NCBI RefSeq assembly: GCF_046035435.1
Contig: NZ_JBFNFH010000017.1
DNA length: 41,594 bases
Origin: Helcococcus bovis
Lineage (GTDB): Bacteria; Bacillota; Clostridia; Tissierellales; Peptoniphilaceae
Strand: one strand, 5' to 3'
Shown here: positions 25,974-34,235 of the stretch, piece after piece
How positions within the stretch are numbered: position 1 is the stretch's first letter
Layout: every line of letters starts with the position of its first letter
Translations under genes and position numbers: made by a program
Notes under the pieces: model-generated
The model's input: the letters and a program-made list of their open reading frames with translations, nothing else
Told to the model about the DNA's origin: nothing
Databases searched by the model: none

Positions 25974-28187
25974 TTACTCATCTTTAGATTTTATAGTATA
26001 AACTCTTCCTTGATATTTTATAGAACCATCATCATTAACCTCAATATCTTTAACTGCTGGATAATGTCCTAGTTCTTCATATAGTTCATCAAATAATTCA
26101 TAAAGTCTATCAAAAGCATCATTTTCATCAATACCTAAAGCTTTAGAAAGTTTTTCTAAATTTTCTTTTTCTTTTTTTTCTTCCATTTCTTTTCTTTCTT
26201 CTTGAGAAATAAAGTTTTCTGGGTATTCATCTTCTAAATTTTCTTCTTTTTCTTCTTTAGGTTTTTGATTTTCATTTTCTTGAATTTGAGGATTTAATTC
26301 ATTTTCATTATCTTGATTTTCAACTATCTCATCTTTATTTGGTTCCTTAAATTCATGATCCTTGAAAAGATTAGGTGTATTATTTTCTTGTATCTCTTCA
26401 TCTTTTTCTTCTTTATTTTCTTTAGGCTTTATTTCAGGTAAATCTTTTAAATATACAACTTGTCCATCTTTCATTGAAAAATCTTTCAAATGCAATGTTA
26501 TTGTTTTTCCATTTTTATATACATAAAAATTATTTCCAATATTATATACTTCTAATTTTTCTTCTATACCATATTCTTTCATTAAGAACTTTTGTACAGC
26601 CGTTCTATCTATATCGTAATTTACTTCTAAACTTACCCCTTTATTTTGCACTTTATATTTTAATGTAGCAACTACATCTCGTGCAGTATTAGTCCCATAT
26701 TCTCCAGCTTTTGCATTTTGTATAATTTGATCTATACTTATAGCATGATAGTGATTACCATGTAACCAATAAAATATATCATCATATACGTTATTTGAAC
26801 CATAAACAGGATATTCTGCATTTCTAAGACTACCAAAATCAGTCATTGCTTGAAGATTAGGATCTAAATATGGTAACACACTTTCCACCAATTTTGCTTC
26901 TACATCGCTATATTTAAATTTTTCACTTTCATTAACTACAATATGCTTATTTTTATTTACATTTTCAACGATATATTCAGCGGTAGGATATTTTTCTCTA
27001 GGATTTTGTCTTACCACATTTACCTCAACATTACCTCTATATAAATGCCAGTGATCTCCATGGTCCACTATTCTATCAATACCTTCAGGCCACTCTATTT
27101 CATCAATATGATGCACTTCTCCATGTGAACCTTTATATTCCCCAATTTGAATTCCCTTAAATATTTCAGGAACTTTATTACTATAAGATATTATTTCTCT
27201 ATCATCAGTTGTGTAGATATGATAATGATTTTCATGTAATAAAATTTTATTTACATTTAATTTTCTTAAATTTGATTCATCATTTTCAACTGAAATAAGT
27301 GCAATTTTCCCCTTAGGTGGATTTTTAATTTTATCAGTATTTTCAGAAGGTTTTTCTAATACCTTTGACACATACTCAGCATTTTCAACAGAATTTTTTA
27401 CCCTTCTATTTATATCCTGATTATCTCCATGGCTTCCAACATATTGCCCAAATTTCGCATTCGGATATTCTGAACGTGGATCTACATAACTTATAAACTC
27501 TTGTCCATCTCTTGTATATATATGATAATGATCTTCATGTTGTAAAATTCTTATTACATCTGAACCTTTTTCATAAACCGAATTATCTTTTCCTGATTTA
27601 TCATTAACCTTAGTAACAGGATTTGTAAGAACTATTTTCCCTTTTGATGAGCTTCCTCTACTTTGTGAATATCCATGATTATCATCGTGACTTCCTACAT
27701 AAGTTCCAATTTCTATATTTCTAAAACTTGACTGAGGATTTTCATATGTTAAATATTCATTACCGTCAGATGTATATACATGCCAGTGATCTCCGTGTTT
27801 TAAAATTTTTACAACATCCATTCCTTTTAATCTTTCAACTGAAACTACACTAACCAAAGATAGTTTATTACCTGTTTCTAATTTAGCAGGATCAGTATAA
27901 GTTATATGCTCTACCCCATCCTTTGTCCAAACATGCCAGTGATCTCCGTGTTTAACTACTCTAACTATATTTTCCTTAGAAATCTCTGCATCAACAAGTA
28001 CCTCAGTTGTCTTATCTACTTTGTATTTATTTTGTTTTTCCTTAAATACAGGTGATACTGTTTTTAATTCAGATTTTTTAACTTCAGGTTTTTTTTCTTC
28101 CTTTTTGTTATTAAAACATCCTGTTGATAAAAAAACAACAGCCGCTAACGATACTATAAATTTATATTTTAATTGTATTTTATTCAA
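25974..28187 (-). CDS. Pht-like histidine-triad lipoprotein
   Basis: 737 residues. A type II signal with lipobox LSTGC (Cys24) anchors it outside the membrane. Six histidine triads HxxHxH occur: five near the start of short repeats (HGDHWH twice, HEDHYH, HENHYH, HGDHWH) and a sixth (HGNHYH) in a conserved domain around residue 480. Repeats between them end in YVGSH or YKGSH. This is the architecture of pneumococcal histidine-triad proteins (PhtA-E), which bind zinc and assist zinc uptake. A Glu/Asn-rich stretch (about 595-670) and a small final domain follow. It is the last gene of znuA-znuC-znuB-pht, with only 2 bases to znuB, matching a surface zinc-collecting role. Confidence 0.9.
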   Translation of the reverse strand: MNKIQLKYKFIVSLAAVVFLSTGCFNNKKEEKKPEVKKSELKTVSPVFKEKQNKYKVDKTTEVLVDAEISKENIVRVVKHGDHWHVWTKDGVEHITYTDPAKLETGNKLSLVSVVSVERLKGMDVVKILKHGDHWHVYTSDGNEYLTYENPQSSFRNIEIGTYVGSHDDNHGYSQSRGSSSKGKIVLTNPVTKVNDKSGKDNSVYEKGSDVIRILQHEDHYHIYTRDGQEFISYVDPRSEYPNAKFGQYVGSHGDNQDINRRVKNSVENAEYVSKVLEKPSENTDKIKNPPKGKIALISVENDESNLRKLNVNKILLHENHYHIYTTDDREIISYSNKVPEIFKGIQIGEYKGSHGEVHHIDEIEWPEGIDRIVDHGDHWHLYRGNVEVNVVRQNPREKYPTAEYIVENVNKNKHIVVNESEKFKYSDVEAKLVESVLPYLDPNLQAMTDFGSLRNAEYPVYGSNNVYDDIFYWLHGNHYHAISIDQIIQNAKAGEYGTNTARDVVATLKYKVQNKGVSLEVNYDIDRTAVQKFLMKEYGIEEKLEVYNIGNNFYVYKNGKTITLHLKDFSMKDGQVVYLKDLPEIKPKENKEEKDEEIQENNTPNLFKDHEFKEPNKDEIVENQDNENELNPQIQENENQKPKEEKEENLEDEYPENFISQEERKEMEEKKEKENLEKLSKALGIDENDAFDRLYELFDELYEELGHYPAVKDIEVNDDGSIKYQGRVYTIKSKDE

Positions 28188-28189
28188 AA

Positions 28190-28990
28190 TTACCTCCTAT
28201 TTTTTGTAATAAACATTGATACTATCAAAAATACAACAGACACCAAAACTATAACCGATCCAGGTTTTAAATTATATATATAAGATATAATCAAGCCTGA
28301 ATACACAAATATTATAGAAAATATTATAGAAAATATAAGTGTATTTTTATATGTTTTAGTAAATTGCATTGAACAAATTACAGGAATTACTAAAAGAGAT
28401 GACACTATTAAAGATCCTATAGTTTTTGCAGATATGGATATTGTAATAGCACTCAAAAAAGTTATCATAAAATTTATCATCTTAGTATTAACTCCCAATA
28501 TATGAGCAGCTTTTGGATCAAATACACTTATATATATACGCTTATATAAAAACATATATATTATAAAAACCAATAATGATATAATCGATACCAATATATA
28601 TTCTAAATCACTTATTGTTACTATAGAACCAAATAAATAAGAGCTGAGAGAATTACTGTTTCCTATTAAACTTGTGAATATACCCGCTAAACCCACTGAT
28701 GCCGCTAATATAATCACTGTTGATATTTCTTGATATGCAACTAACCTATTTCTAATAAATTCTATACTCAAGCCAGCAATAATACATGCTATTATTGCAC
28801 TTAACAAAGGATGTATTCCAAATGCCAATCCTATGGTTAATCCAGCTAATGAAGAATGAGATAAAGTATCACCTATCATTGATAATCTTTTTAAAACTAT
28901 TGGCAATCCCATACAAGGAAGGATTATCGCTAAAAATGCTCCTACTACAAATGCCCTTCTCATGAACTCATATTCAAATATATCTAACAT
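28190..28990 (-). CDS. znuB: Zinc/manganese-type ABC transporter permease
   Basis: 266 residues with about eight membrane helices. The start MLDIFEYEFMRRAFVVG and the GDTLSHSSLAGL motif belong to the ABC-3 permease family (ZnuB/AdcB/MntB type). The ATG at 28990 is preferred: AAGGAA lies just upstream and it overlaps the stop of znuC (28984). A TTG six codons earlier is not needed. It forms the membrane channel of the znuACB system. Confidence 0.92.
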   Translation of the reverse strand: MLDIFEYEFMRRAFVVGAFLAIILPCMGLPIVLKRLSMIGDTLSHSSLAGLTIGLAFGIHPLLSAIIACIIAGLSIEFIRNRLVAYQEISTVIILAASVGLAGIFTSLIGNSNSLSSYLFGSIVTISDLEYILVSIISLLVFIIYMFLYKRIYISVFDPKAAHILGVNTKMINFMITFLSAITISISAKTIGSLIVSSLLVIPVICSMQFTKTYKNTLIFSIIFSIIFVYSGLIISYIYNLKPGSVIVLVSVVFLIVSMFITKNRR

Positions 28991-29655
28991 TTTATTAATT
29001 CCTTCCAATCATCAGTATTATGCTTATGTGCTTTTGTAGATTTCAAATGTATTATATAATCAACGTAATCCGTAATTTCAGCTAATTCATGGGTTACTAT
29101 TACTATTGTCTTCCCAATTTTACTTAATTTTTTCAACAACGAAAATAACTCTCTGGAAAAGTTCTTGTCTATCGCACTTGTAGGTTCATCAAGCAAAATT
29201 AAATTTGCATCTTTAATCAATGCAAGAACCAATCCAACTCTTTGTAACTGTCCTCCAGATAACTGAGATAAAGCTTTATCTTTATGATTTTCCAATCCAA
29301 CCACTTCTAAAAATTTTTCCGCATTTTCTTTTATTTTTAAGTAACTCAAATGATTACTTATAAGTTCATTAATTGTGGTCGGAAAATTTTTGTATGCATT
29401 AACCGCATTTTGTGAAATATACGCAATATCACGATAATGATTATCTTTTGAAATATAATCTCCAAAAAGCTTTATTTTACCGGAATTAGGTGTCAAATTA
29501 CTCAATATTAAATTCAATAAAGTAGATTTTCCACTACCATTTTCTCCTACGATTGCAACAAATTCCCCTTTATTTACCTCAAACGAAATATTATTTAATA
29601 TATTATCTTTTCCATAAGAAAAAGATAAATTGTCAATTTCTAAAACCTTAGTCAT
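28984..29655 (-). CDS. znuC: Zinc/manganese-type ABC transporter ATP-binding protein
   Basis: 223 residues. Walker A GENGSGKST is near residue 37, the ABC signature is LSGGQLQRVGL, Walker B is LILLDEPTSA, and the switch His lies in IVTHELAEI. The length fits the ZnuC/AdcC class. It overlaps znuA by 8 bases and znuB by 7, so the three are coupled. It powers metal import. Confidence 0.94.
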   Translation of the reverse strand: MTKVLEIDNLSFSYGKDNILNNISFEVNKGEFVAIVGENGSGKSTLLNLILSNLTPNSGKIKLFGDYISKDNHYRDIAYISQNAVNAYKNFPTTINELISNHLSYLKIKENAEKFLEVVGLENHKDKALSQLSGGQLQRVGLVLALIKDANLILLDEPTSAIDKNFSRELFSLLKKLSKIGKTIVIVTHELAEITDYVDYIIHLKSTKAHKHNTDDWKELIKC

Positions 29656-30607
29656 TGAATGATTCCATCAAAGCTTTCAAGTTTAATTCCATCAACTTTA
29701 AATATCCCATCTGTGCTTCTTCTTCTGTCAAATTTTCCATAGTATACATAGTCGATGTCTTAGTATTTGTATTTTTCGCTAAAGTTTCTGCAACTTTTGG
29801 AGTTGCCTTTCCTTCAAAAAATATGGTTGAAATATTATTTTTCTTTACAAAATCAGCAATAGTTTTTAATTGTTTTGCCGAAGGTTCGTCTTCTGGAGAA
29901 ATACCTGTTACCGCTACTTGTTTCAAACCATAATCATTAGCTAGGTAATTAAATGCTGCGTGGCTAACTACAAAATATTTATCTTTCTTATTAACTTTTG
30001 CTAATTCTATTTCAAATTTCTTATCAAGTTCCTTAAATTTTTCTTGAGCTTTTTCTAAATTAGCCTTATAGTATGATTCATTTTCAGGATCAATAGATGA
30101 AAGTTTCTTATATATAGTGTCTAACTGCTCTATTGCATTTTTAACACTCAACCATGTATGAGGGTTTACCATATCGTTACTTTCGTTTAATCCATCACCT
30201 TGTTTTAATAAGGTTAAACCTTGAGATAAATTTAAAAACTTATCTTTATTTCCTACCGCTTTTTCTAAATCAGGAATAAAGCTTTCCATATTTGCACCAT
30301 TATATACAACTAAATCTGCAGCTATAATACTTTTCATATCATCAGTCTTTAATTCAAATGAATGTGGCTCTTCACTACCTTTTATTATAGTTTTAACTTC
30401 CATTTTATCCCCTACTATCATCTTTGTTAAATCAGTTACTGGAAAAAATGTGGTGTATATTAATTTTTTACCTTCCTTACTATTACTTTCCTTAGTAATT
30501 TCAGTTTTACTATCAGATTTTGATGTTTGATTATTTTTTTGTCCACAAGACGTCAAAATAATGCAAAATACAAGTAATAAAGCAAAAATATTTATTCTTT
30601 TATTCAT
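29648..30607 (-). CDS. znuA: Zinc-binding ABC transporter substrate-binding lipoprotein
   Basis: 319 residues with lipobox LTSC near residue 21. It belongs to the cluster A-I (ZnuA/TroA/AdcA) metal-binding proteins: candidate metal ligands are His in SEEPHSFELK, His in NPHTWLS, His in VVSHAAFNYL and the acidic residue near STIFFEG. The His-rich loop found in many zinc-specific members is absent, so manganese cannot be excluded from this gene alone; zinc is favoured by the Pht partner. The ATG at 30607 has GGAGG 8 bases upstream; an upstream TTG overlaps that site and was not used. First gene of the operon. Confidence 0.9.
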   Translation of the reverse strand: MNKRINIFALLLVFCIILTSCGQKNNQTSKSDSKTEITKESNSKEGKKLIYTTFFPVTDLTKMIVGDKMEVKTIIKGSEEPHSFELKTDDMKSIIAADLVVYNGANMESFIPDLEKAVGNKDKFLNLSQGLTLLKQGDGLNESNDMVNPHTWLSVKNAIEQLDTIYKKLSSIDPENESYYKANLEKAQEKFKELDKKFEIELAKVNKKDKYFVVSHAAFNYLANDYGLKQVAVTGISPEDEPSAKQLKTIADFVKKNNISTIFFEGKATPKVAETLAKNTNTKTSTMYTMENLTEEEAQMGYLKLMELNLKALMESFND

Positions 30608-30630
30608 TATTTGCACCTCCAAATTAATAT

Positions 30631-30660
30631 ATTATATAATTAAATGAGAATAATTCTCAA
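30631..30660 (-). promoter_or_regulatory. znuA promoter with Fur/Zur-type operator
   Basis: A perfect 7-1-7 palindrome TGAGAAT-A-ATTCTCA (30645-30659) matches the general Fur-family box. It overlaps a promoter read on the minus strand as TTGAGA (30660-30655), an 18-base spacer and TATAAT (30636-30631). Gene content makes Zur the likely repressor, so the operon should open when zinc is low. Confidence 0.8.
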
Positions 30661-30743
30661 TTAGTATAATACATCATTTTTATTTTTTTATCAATATGGA
30701 AATAAAATTTTTCTAAAATATTATCTAGGATGGTTTAAAGTTA

Positions 30744-30805
30744 TTTCAAAAAGGCAGCATAATGCTACAAACAATGTATGTTAATTATAATTATGCCTTT
30801 TGAAA
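30744..30805. repeat. Imperfect inverted repeat in the znuA-tyrS intergenic region
   Basis: TTTCAAAAAGGCA (30744-30756) pairs with TGCCTTTTGAAA (30794-30805) with one bulged A, and CATAAT/ATTATG can extend the stem inward, around a loop of some 30 bases. It could be a terminator-like hairpin, a structured RNA or a relic of a small mobile element. No ORF is present. Confidence 0.5.
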
Positions 30806-30824
30806 ATATTATTAGATTGCTTTC

Positions 30825-30844
30825 TTGTCACATATGTTTGACAA
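30825..30844. promoter_or_regulatory. Inverted repeat TTGTCA-N8-TGACAA
   Basis: Two 6-base arms form a 20-base dyad 37 bases upstream of the tyrS -35 box. It could be an operator; no regulator is identified. Confidence 0.4.
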
Positions 30845-30880
30845 TCCTAGAAATCAATAATATCTCTTAACATCCTTTAA

Positions 30881-30920
30881 TTGACTATATTTCAATATTG
30901 CTATACAATTAAATTGTATA
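30881..30920 (+). promoter_or_regulatory. tyrS promoter with overlapping 19-bp palindrome
   Basis: TTGACT (30881-30886), a 17-base spacer and TACAAT (30904-30909). A perfect palindrome TATACAATT-A-AATTGTATA (30902-30920) covers the -10 element and the likely transcription start. GGAGG follows at 30931. No T-box leader is visible, which is unusual for a Firmicutes tyrS. Confidence 0.65.
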
Positions 30921-30939
30921 CAATTTTGCGGAGGAAAAG

Positions 30940-32181
30940 ATGAAATACGAGATTAAACATAAAAGCGTATACGATGAATTAGTTGAAAGAGGCTACTTAG
31001 ATCATTGTACACATGAAGAAGACTTGAAAAAATTATTAATTGAAGAAAAAGTTCCATTTTATATCGGATTTGATGCTACTGCTGATTCGTTGACACTTGG
31101 TCACTGGATTCAAGTAATGGTAATGATGAGAATGCAAGCTCATGGACACATTCCTGTTGCTTTACTTGGTGGTGGTACAACTATGATTGGTGATCCATCA
31201 GGAAGATCCGATATGAGAATGGTTATGACAAAAGAAAAAATTGATTACAATGCCCAAAGATTCTATAATCAATTCCAAAAATACATTAATTTCTCAGATG
31301 GAAAAGCAATCATTGATAATAACGCAAATTGGCTATTAAACTTGAATTTCTTAAACTTCATGAGAGAAATCGGTGTGCATTTCAGCGTTAATGAAATGTT
31401 GAAAAAAGATGCATACAAAAATCGTATGGAAAAAGGGTTAACATTCTTTGAATTTTCATATATGCTTATGCAATCCTACGACTTTTTAGTTTTGAATAGA
31501 AAATATGGTTGTATGATTCAAATGGGTGGTTCTGACCAATGGTCAAACATTCTTGGTGGTGCTGAACTTGTAAAGAAACACGAAGATAAACAAGTTTATG
31601 CTATGACATTCAAGCTATTAACTAGAGCTGATGGTGTGAAAATGGGTAAATCCATGAAGGGTGCTATTTGGTTAGACGAAGAAAAAACTTCTCCATATGA
31701 ATTATTCCAATACATGAGAAATTCAGATGACAGAGATGTTAAGAAATTCTTGATGTTATTAACATTCGTCCCAACAGAAGAAATTGAAGAATTAACGAAA
31801 TACAACGATGAAAGAATGAATAAAGCTAAAGAAGTTTTAGCTTATGAAATTGTAAAATTAATTCACGGTGAAGAAAAGGCTAAAGAGGCTCTTGAAACAT
31901 CTAAAGCATTATTTACAAAAGGTGCTATCGATGAAAACATGCCAACTACAGAAATTTCAAAAGAGGATTTTGAAAACAATAAAGGATTATTGAGTATGTT
32001 GACATTTGTTGGATTGACAAAATCAAATGGTGAAGCTAGAAGATTAATTCAACAAGGTGGAATCAAACTAAATGAAGCTAAAGTTGAAGATATTGCTTAC
32101 GAATTAACAGAAAAAGATTTTGAAAATGATTTAATCATTCAAAAAGGTAAAAAAGTATTCCATAGAATAGTTTTAGCATAG
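30940..32181 (+). CDS. tyrS: Tyrosyl-tRNA synthetase
   Basis: 413 residues. It charges tRNA-Tyr. The class I HIGH signature appears as LTLGHW within DATADSLTLGHW, and the KMSKS loop as KMGKS in GVKMGKSMKG; both variants occur in the bacterial TyrRS group that carries a C-terminal S4 RNA-binding domain, which is present here (about 345-405, GEARRLIQQGGIKLNE). It is preceded by a GGAGG site and followed 10 bases later by the AI-2E-family gene. Confidence 0.96.
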   Translation: MKYEIKHKSVYDELVERGYLDHCTHEEDLKKLLIEEKVPFYIGFDATADSLTLGHWIQVMVMMRMQAHGHIPVALLGGGTTMIGDPSGRSDMRMVMTKEKIDYNAQRFYNQFQKYINFSDGKAIIDNNANWLLNLNFLNFMREIGVHFSVNEMLKKDAYKNRMEKGLTFFEFSYMLMQSYDFLVLNRKYGCMIQMGGSDQWSNILGGAELVKKHEDKQVYAMTFKLLTRADGVKMGKSMKGAIWLDEEKTSPYELFQYMRNSDDRDVKKFLMLLTFVPTEEIEELTKYNDERMNKAKEVLAYEIVKLIHGEEKAKEALETSKALFTKGAIDENMPTTEISKEDFENNKGLLSMLTFVGLTKSNGEARRLIQQGGIKLNEAKVEDIAYELTEKDFENDLIIQKGKKVFHRIVLA

Positions 32182-32191
32182 TGGAGGTATT

Positions 32192-33415
32192 ATGTTTTTA
32201 AAAAACAGTACAATAGCACCATTTTTACAATATGTATTATTTCTATTGATAATAGTTTTTGTTGGACTTAGTTCATACTATTTAATTTATATAGGAAATA
32301 AAAATGTTGAAGAACAAAGAAAAATTAATATAAACTGGAAAAATATACTTAAAATTATTTTAATAGGTATGCTTATAGTTTTTGTAAAAGCTATGTATAA
32401 AGAATACCCTATATTAGGAAGCTCCACTTTCGCCGTATTCATATCTGTATTATTAGCTTACTTACTAAATCCTATAGTTAATTATCTAGAACAAAAAGGA
32501 ATTAAAAGAGGTCTGGGCACAATAATTACCTATATTTCCATCCTGTTAATTTTTGTATTTCTAGGAATAGCAATAATTCCTGATTTGATTAAACAGTCTA
32601 CCAACTTTATCGTATCTCTTCCAAGTTCGATAAATAAGGCATTGATATCAATAAATGACACACTTCAAAATTGGAACATTAATCCTAAAGTTTTAGAATC
32701 ACTTAGAACAAATGTAAATGACTATCTTTTACGTACAAGTAATTCTATTCCTACATGGATTTCTACATTAATTACAACTTTACAGGGAAGTATCGAAGCA
32801 ATAATCATAGGTGTTCTTATTCCTATTATTACCTATTATTTTATAGTAGATAAAGATAAAATTATAAAATCAGTGTATTCGTTAATCCCGCCAAAAATTA
32901 GACCGGATGCAAAATATTTATATAAAGAAATCAATTTTGCGATGTTTGAGTTTATAAAAAGTAGAGCGTTGATGTCTGTATTTATAGGTGTTGCAACCTG
33001 GATAATGTTAGAAATATTCGGCATACCCTTCGCCTTGATAATCGGATTAATTACTATGTTTGTTGATATTATTCCATATGTTGGACCAATACTTGCAACA
33101 GTTCCAGCTCTTGCATTTGCACTTATAAAATCTCCCATACTATTCTTATGGATCGGATTTTTATCATTTGTACTTCAATGGATAGAACAAAATATAGTGG
33201 GTGCAAAATTGATGAGTGTATCTTCAGGTATACATGAAGTCGTAATTTTAATATCAATAATAATTGGAGGTGGTATATTTGGTGTATGGGGAATGATACT
33301 ATCTGTACCTTTTGTTATTATTGTAAATATTCTAATTAACTTTACTTGTATGAAAATTAACGGTGTAACGCCCAAATTTAATCAAAATTCAAAAAAATAT
33401 TCAAATAAAAAATAA
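32192..33415 (+). CDS. AI-2E-family transporter
   Basis: 407 residues with about seven or eight membrane helices. The family landmarks are visible: LLAYLLNPIVNYLEQKGIKR near the second/third helices, ITYYFIVDKDKI, and the C-terminal FGIPFALIIGLITMFVDIIP and GPILATVPALAFAL segments. The family (YdgG/TqsA/YdiK) has been linked to autoinducer-2 export and to Na+/H+ or lipid-related transport, and individual substrates are rarely known. TGGAGG upstream. It probably shares a transcript with tyrS. Confidence 0.9.
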   Translation: MFLKNSTIAPFLQYVLFLLIIVFVGLSSYYLIYIGNKNVEEQRKININWKNILKIILIGMLIVFVKAMYKEYPILGSSTFAVFISVLLAYLLNPIVNYLEQKGIKRGLGTIITYISILLIFVFLGIAIIPDLIKQSTNFIVSLPSSINKALISINDTLQNWNINPKVLESLRTNVNDYLLRTSNSIPTWISTLITTLQGSIEAIIIGVLIPIITYYFIVDKDKIIKSVYSLIPPKIRPDAKYLYKEINFAMFEFIKSRALMSVFIGVATWIMLEIFGIPFALIIGLITMFVDIIPYVGPILATVPALAFALIKSPILFLWIGFLSFVLQWIEQNIVGAKLMSVSSGIHEVVILISIIIGGGIFGVWGMILSVPFVIIVNILINFTCMKINGVTPKFNQNSKKYSNKK

Positions 33416-33430
33416 AACAATAATATATTA

Positions 33431-33479
33431 TTGAGGCTGTTGCAAAATAACCAAAAATGTTATTTTGCAACAGCCTCAA
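33431..33479. repeat. Perfect 21-bp inverted repeat (bidirectional terminator)
   Basis: The left arm 33431-33451 is exactly complementary to the right arm 33459-33479, with a 7-base loop. The arm contains GAGGCTGTTGCAAAATAAC. It sits between convergent genes (AI-2E transporter and sodA) and shares 15 bases with the hairpin at 8770. The long perfect arms also resemble ends of small mobile elements. Confidence 0.8.
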
Positions 33480-33530
33480 TTTGTTTATAAATAAATGTTT
33501 TTTTATTTTTACGTTTTATAATAAAACTTG

Positions 33531-34136
33531 TTACATAGACTGATTATATATATCTTCAGCTTTTTTCCAGTTAACTACATAAAAAAATGCATCAATATAT
33601 TCCGGTCTTCTATTTTGATACTTTAAGTAATAAGCATGTTCCCAAATATCCAACCCTATTATTGGAGTTTTCCCTTCCATTAATGGAGAATCTTGATTTG
33701 CGGTTGACATAACTTCTAATTCACCGTTATCTATTACTAACCACGCCCATCCTGAACCAAATCTTCCTACTGCAGCCTTTGAAAACTCATCCTTAAAATT
33801 ATCAACTGAACCAAATTTCTTCTCAATAGCTTTTTTTAGATTACCATGTGGCTTACAACCATCATTACTTAATATTTCCCAGAAAAATGAATGATTTATA
33901 TGTCCTCCACCATTATTTCTAACTGCCATTTGTATATCAGATGGAAGTTTATCAATACCACTAATTAATTCTTCTAATGTCATTTCTTGTAAATCTTTAT
34001 AATTTTCAATAGATTTATTAAGATTATTTACATAAGCAGCATGATGCTTACCATGATGTATTTCCATTGTTTTTGCGTCTATATATGGTTCCAATGCATC
34101 ATATGCATATGGTAATTTTGGTAATTCAAATTTCAT
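33531..34136 (-). CDS. sodA: Superoxide dismutase, Mn type
   Basis: 201 residues, the normal size for Fe/Mn superoxide dismutase. Metal ligands are His27, His82, Asp163 and His167 (in EIHHGKHH, NHSFFWE and DIWEHAYY). Gly77 in NNGGGH and Gln148 in TANQDSPL fit the manganese-preferring form. It removes superoxide in the cytoplasm and would help an anaerobe during air exposure. It stands alone, convergent with the AI-2E-family gene. Confidence 0.96.
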   Translation of the reverse strand: MKFELPKLPYAYDALEPYIDAKTMEIHHGKHHAAYVNNLNKSIENYKDLQEMTLEELISGIDKLPSDIQMAVRNNGGGHINHSFFWEILSNDGCKPHGNLKKAIEKKFGSVDNFKDEFSKAAVGRFGSGWAWLVIDNGELEVMSTANQDSPLMEGKTPIIGLDIWEHAYYLKYQNRRPEYIDAFFYVVNWKKAEDIYNQSM

Positions 34137-34235
34137 AAATCCCTCCCTTAGAATTTAATCTTAAATATTTTATATAAAATATATACCCTTTTTAAATATA
34201 ATAACACAAAATATTAATTACTAGTAAATTTAAAA

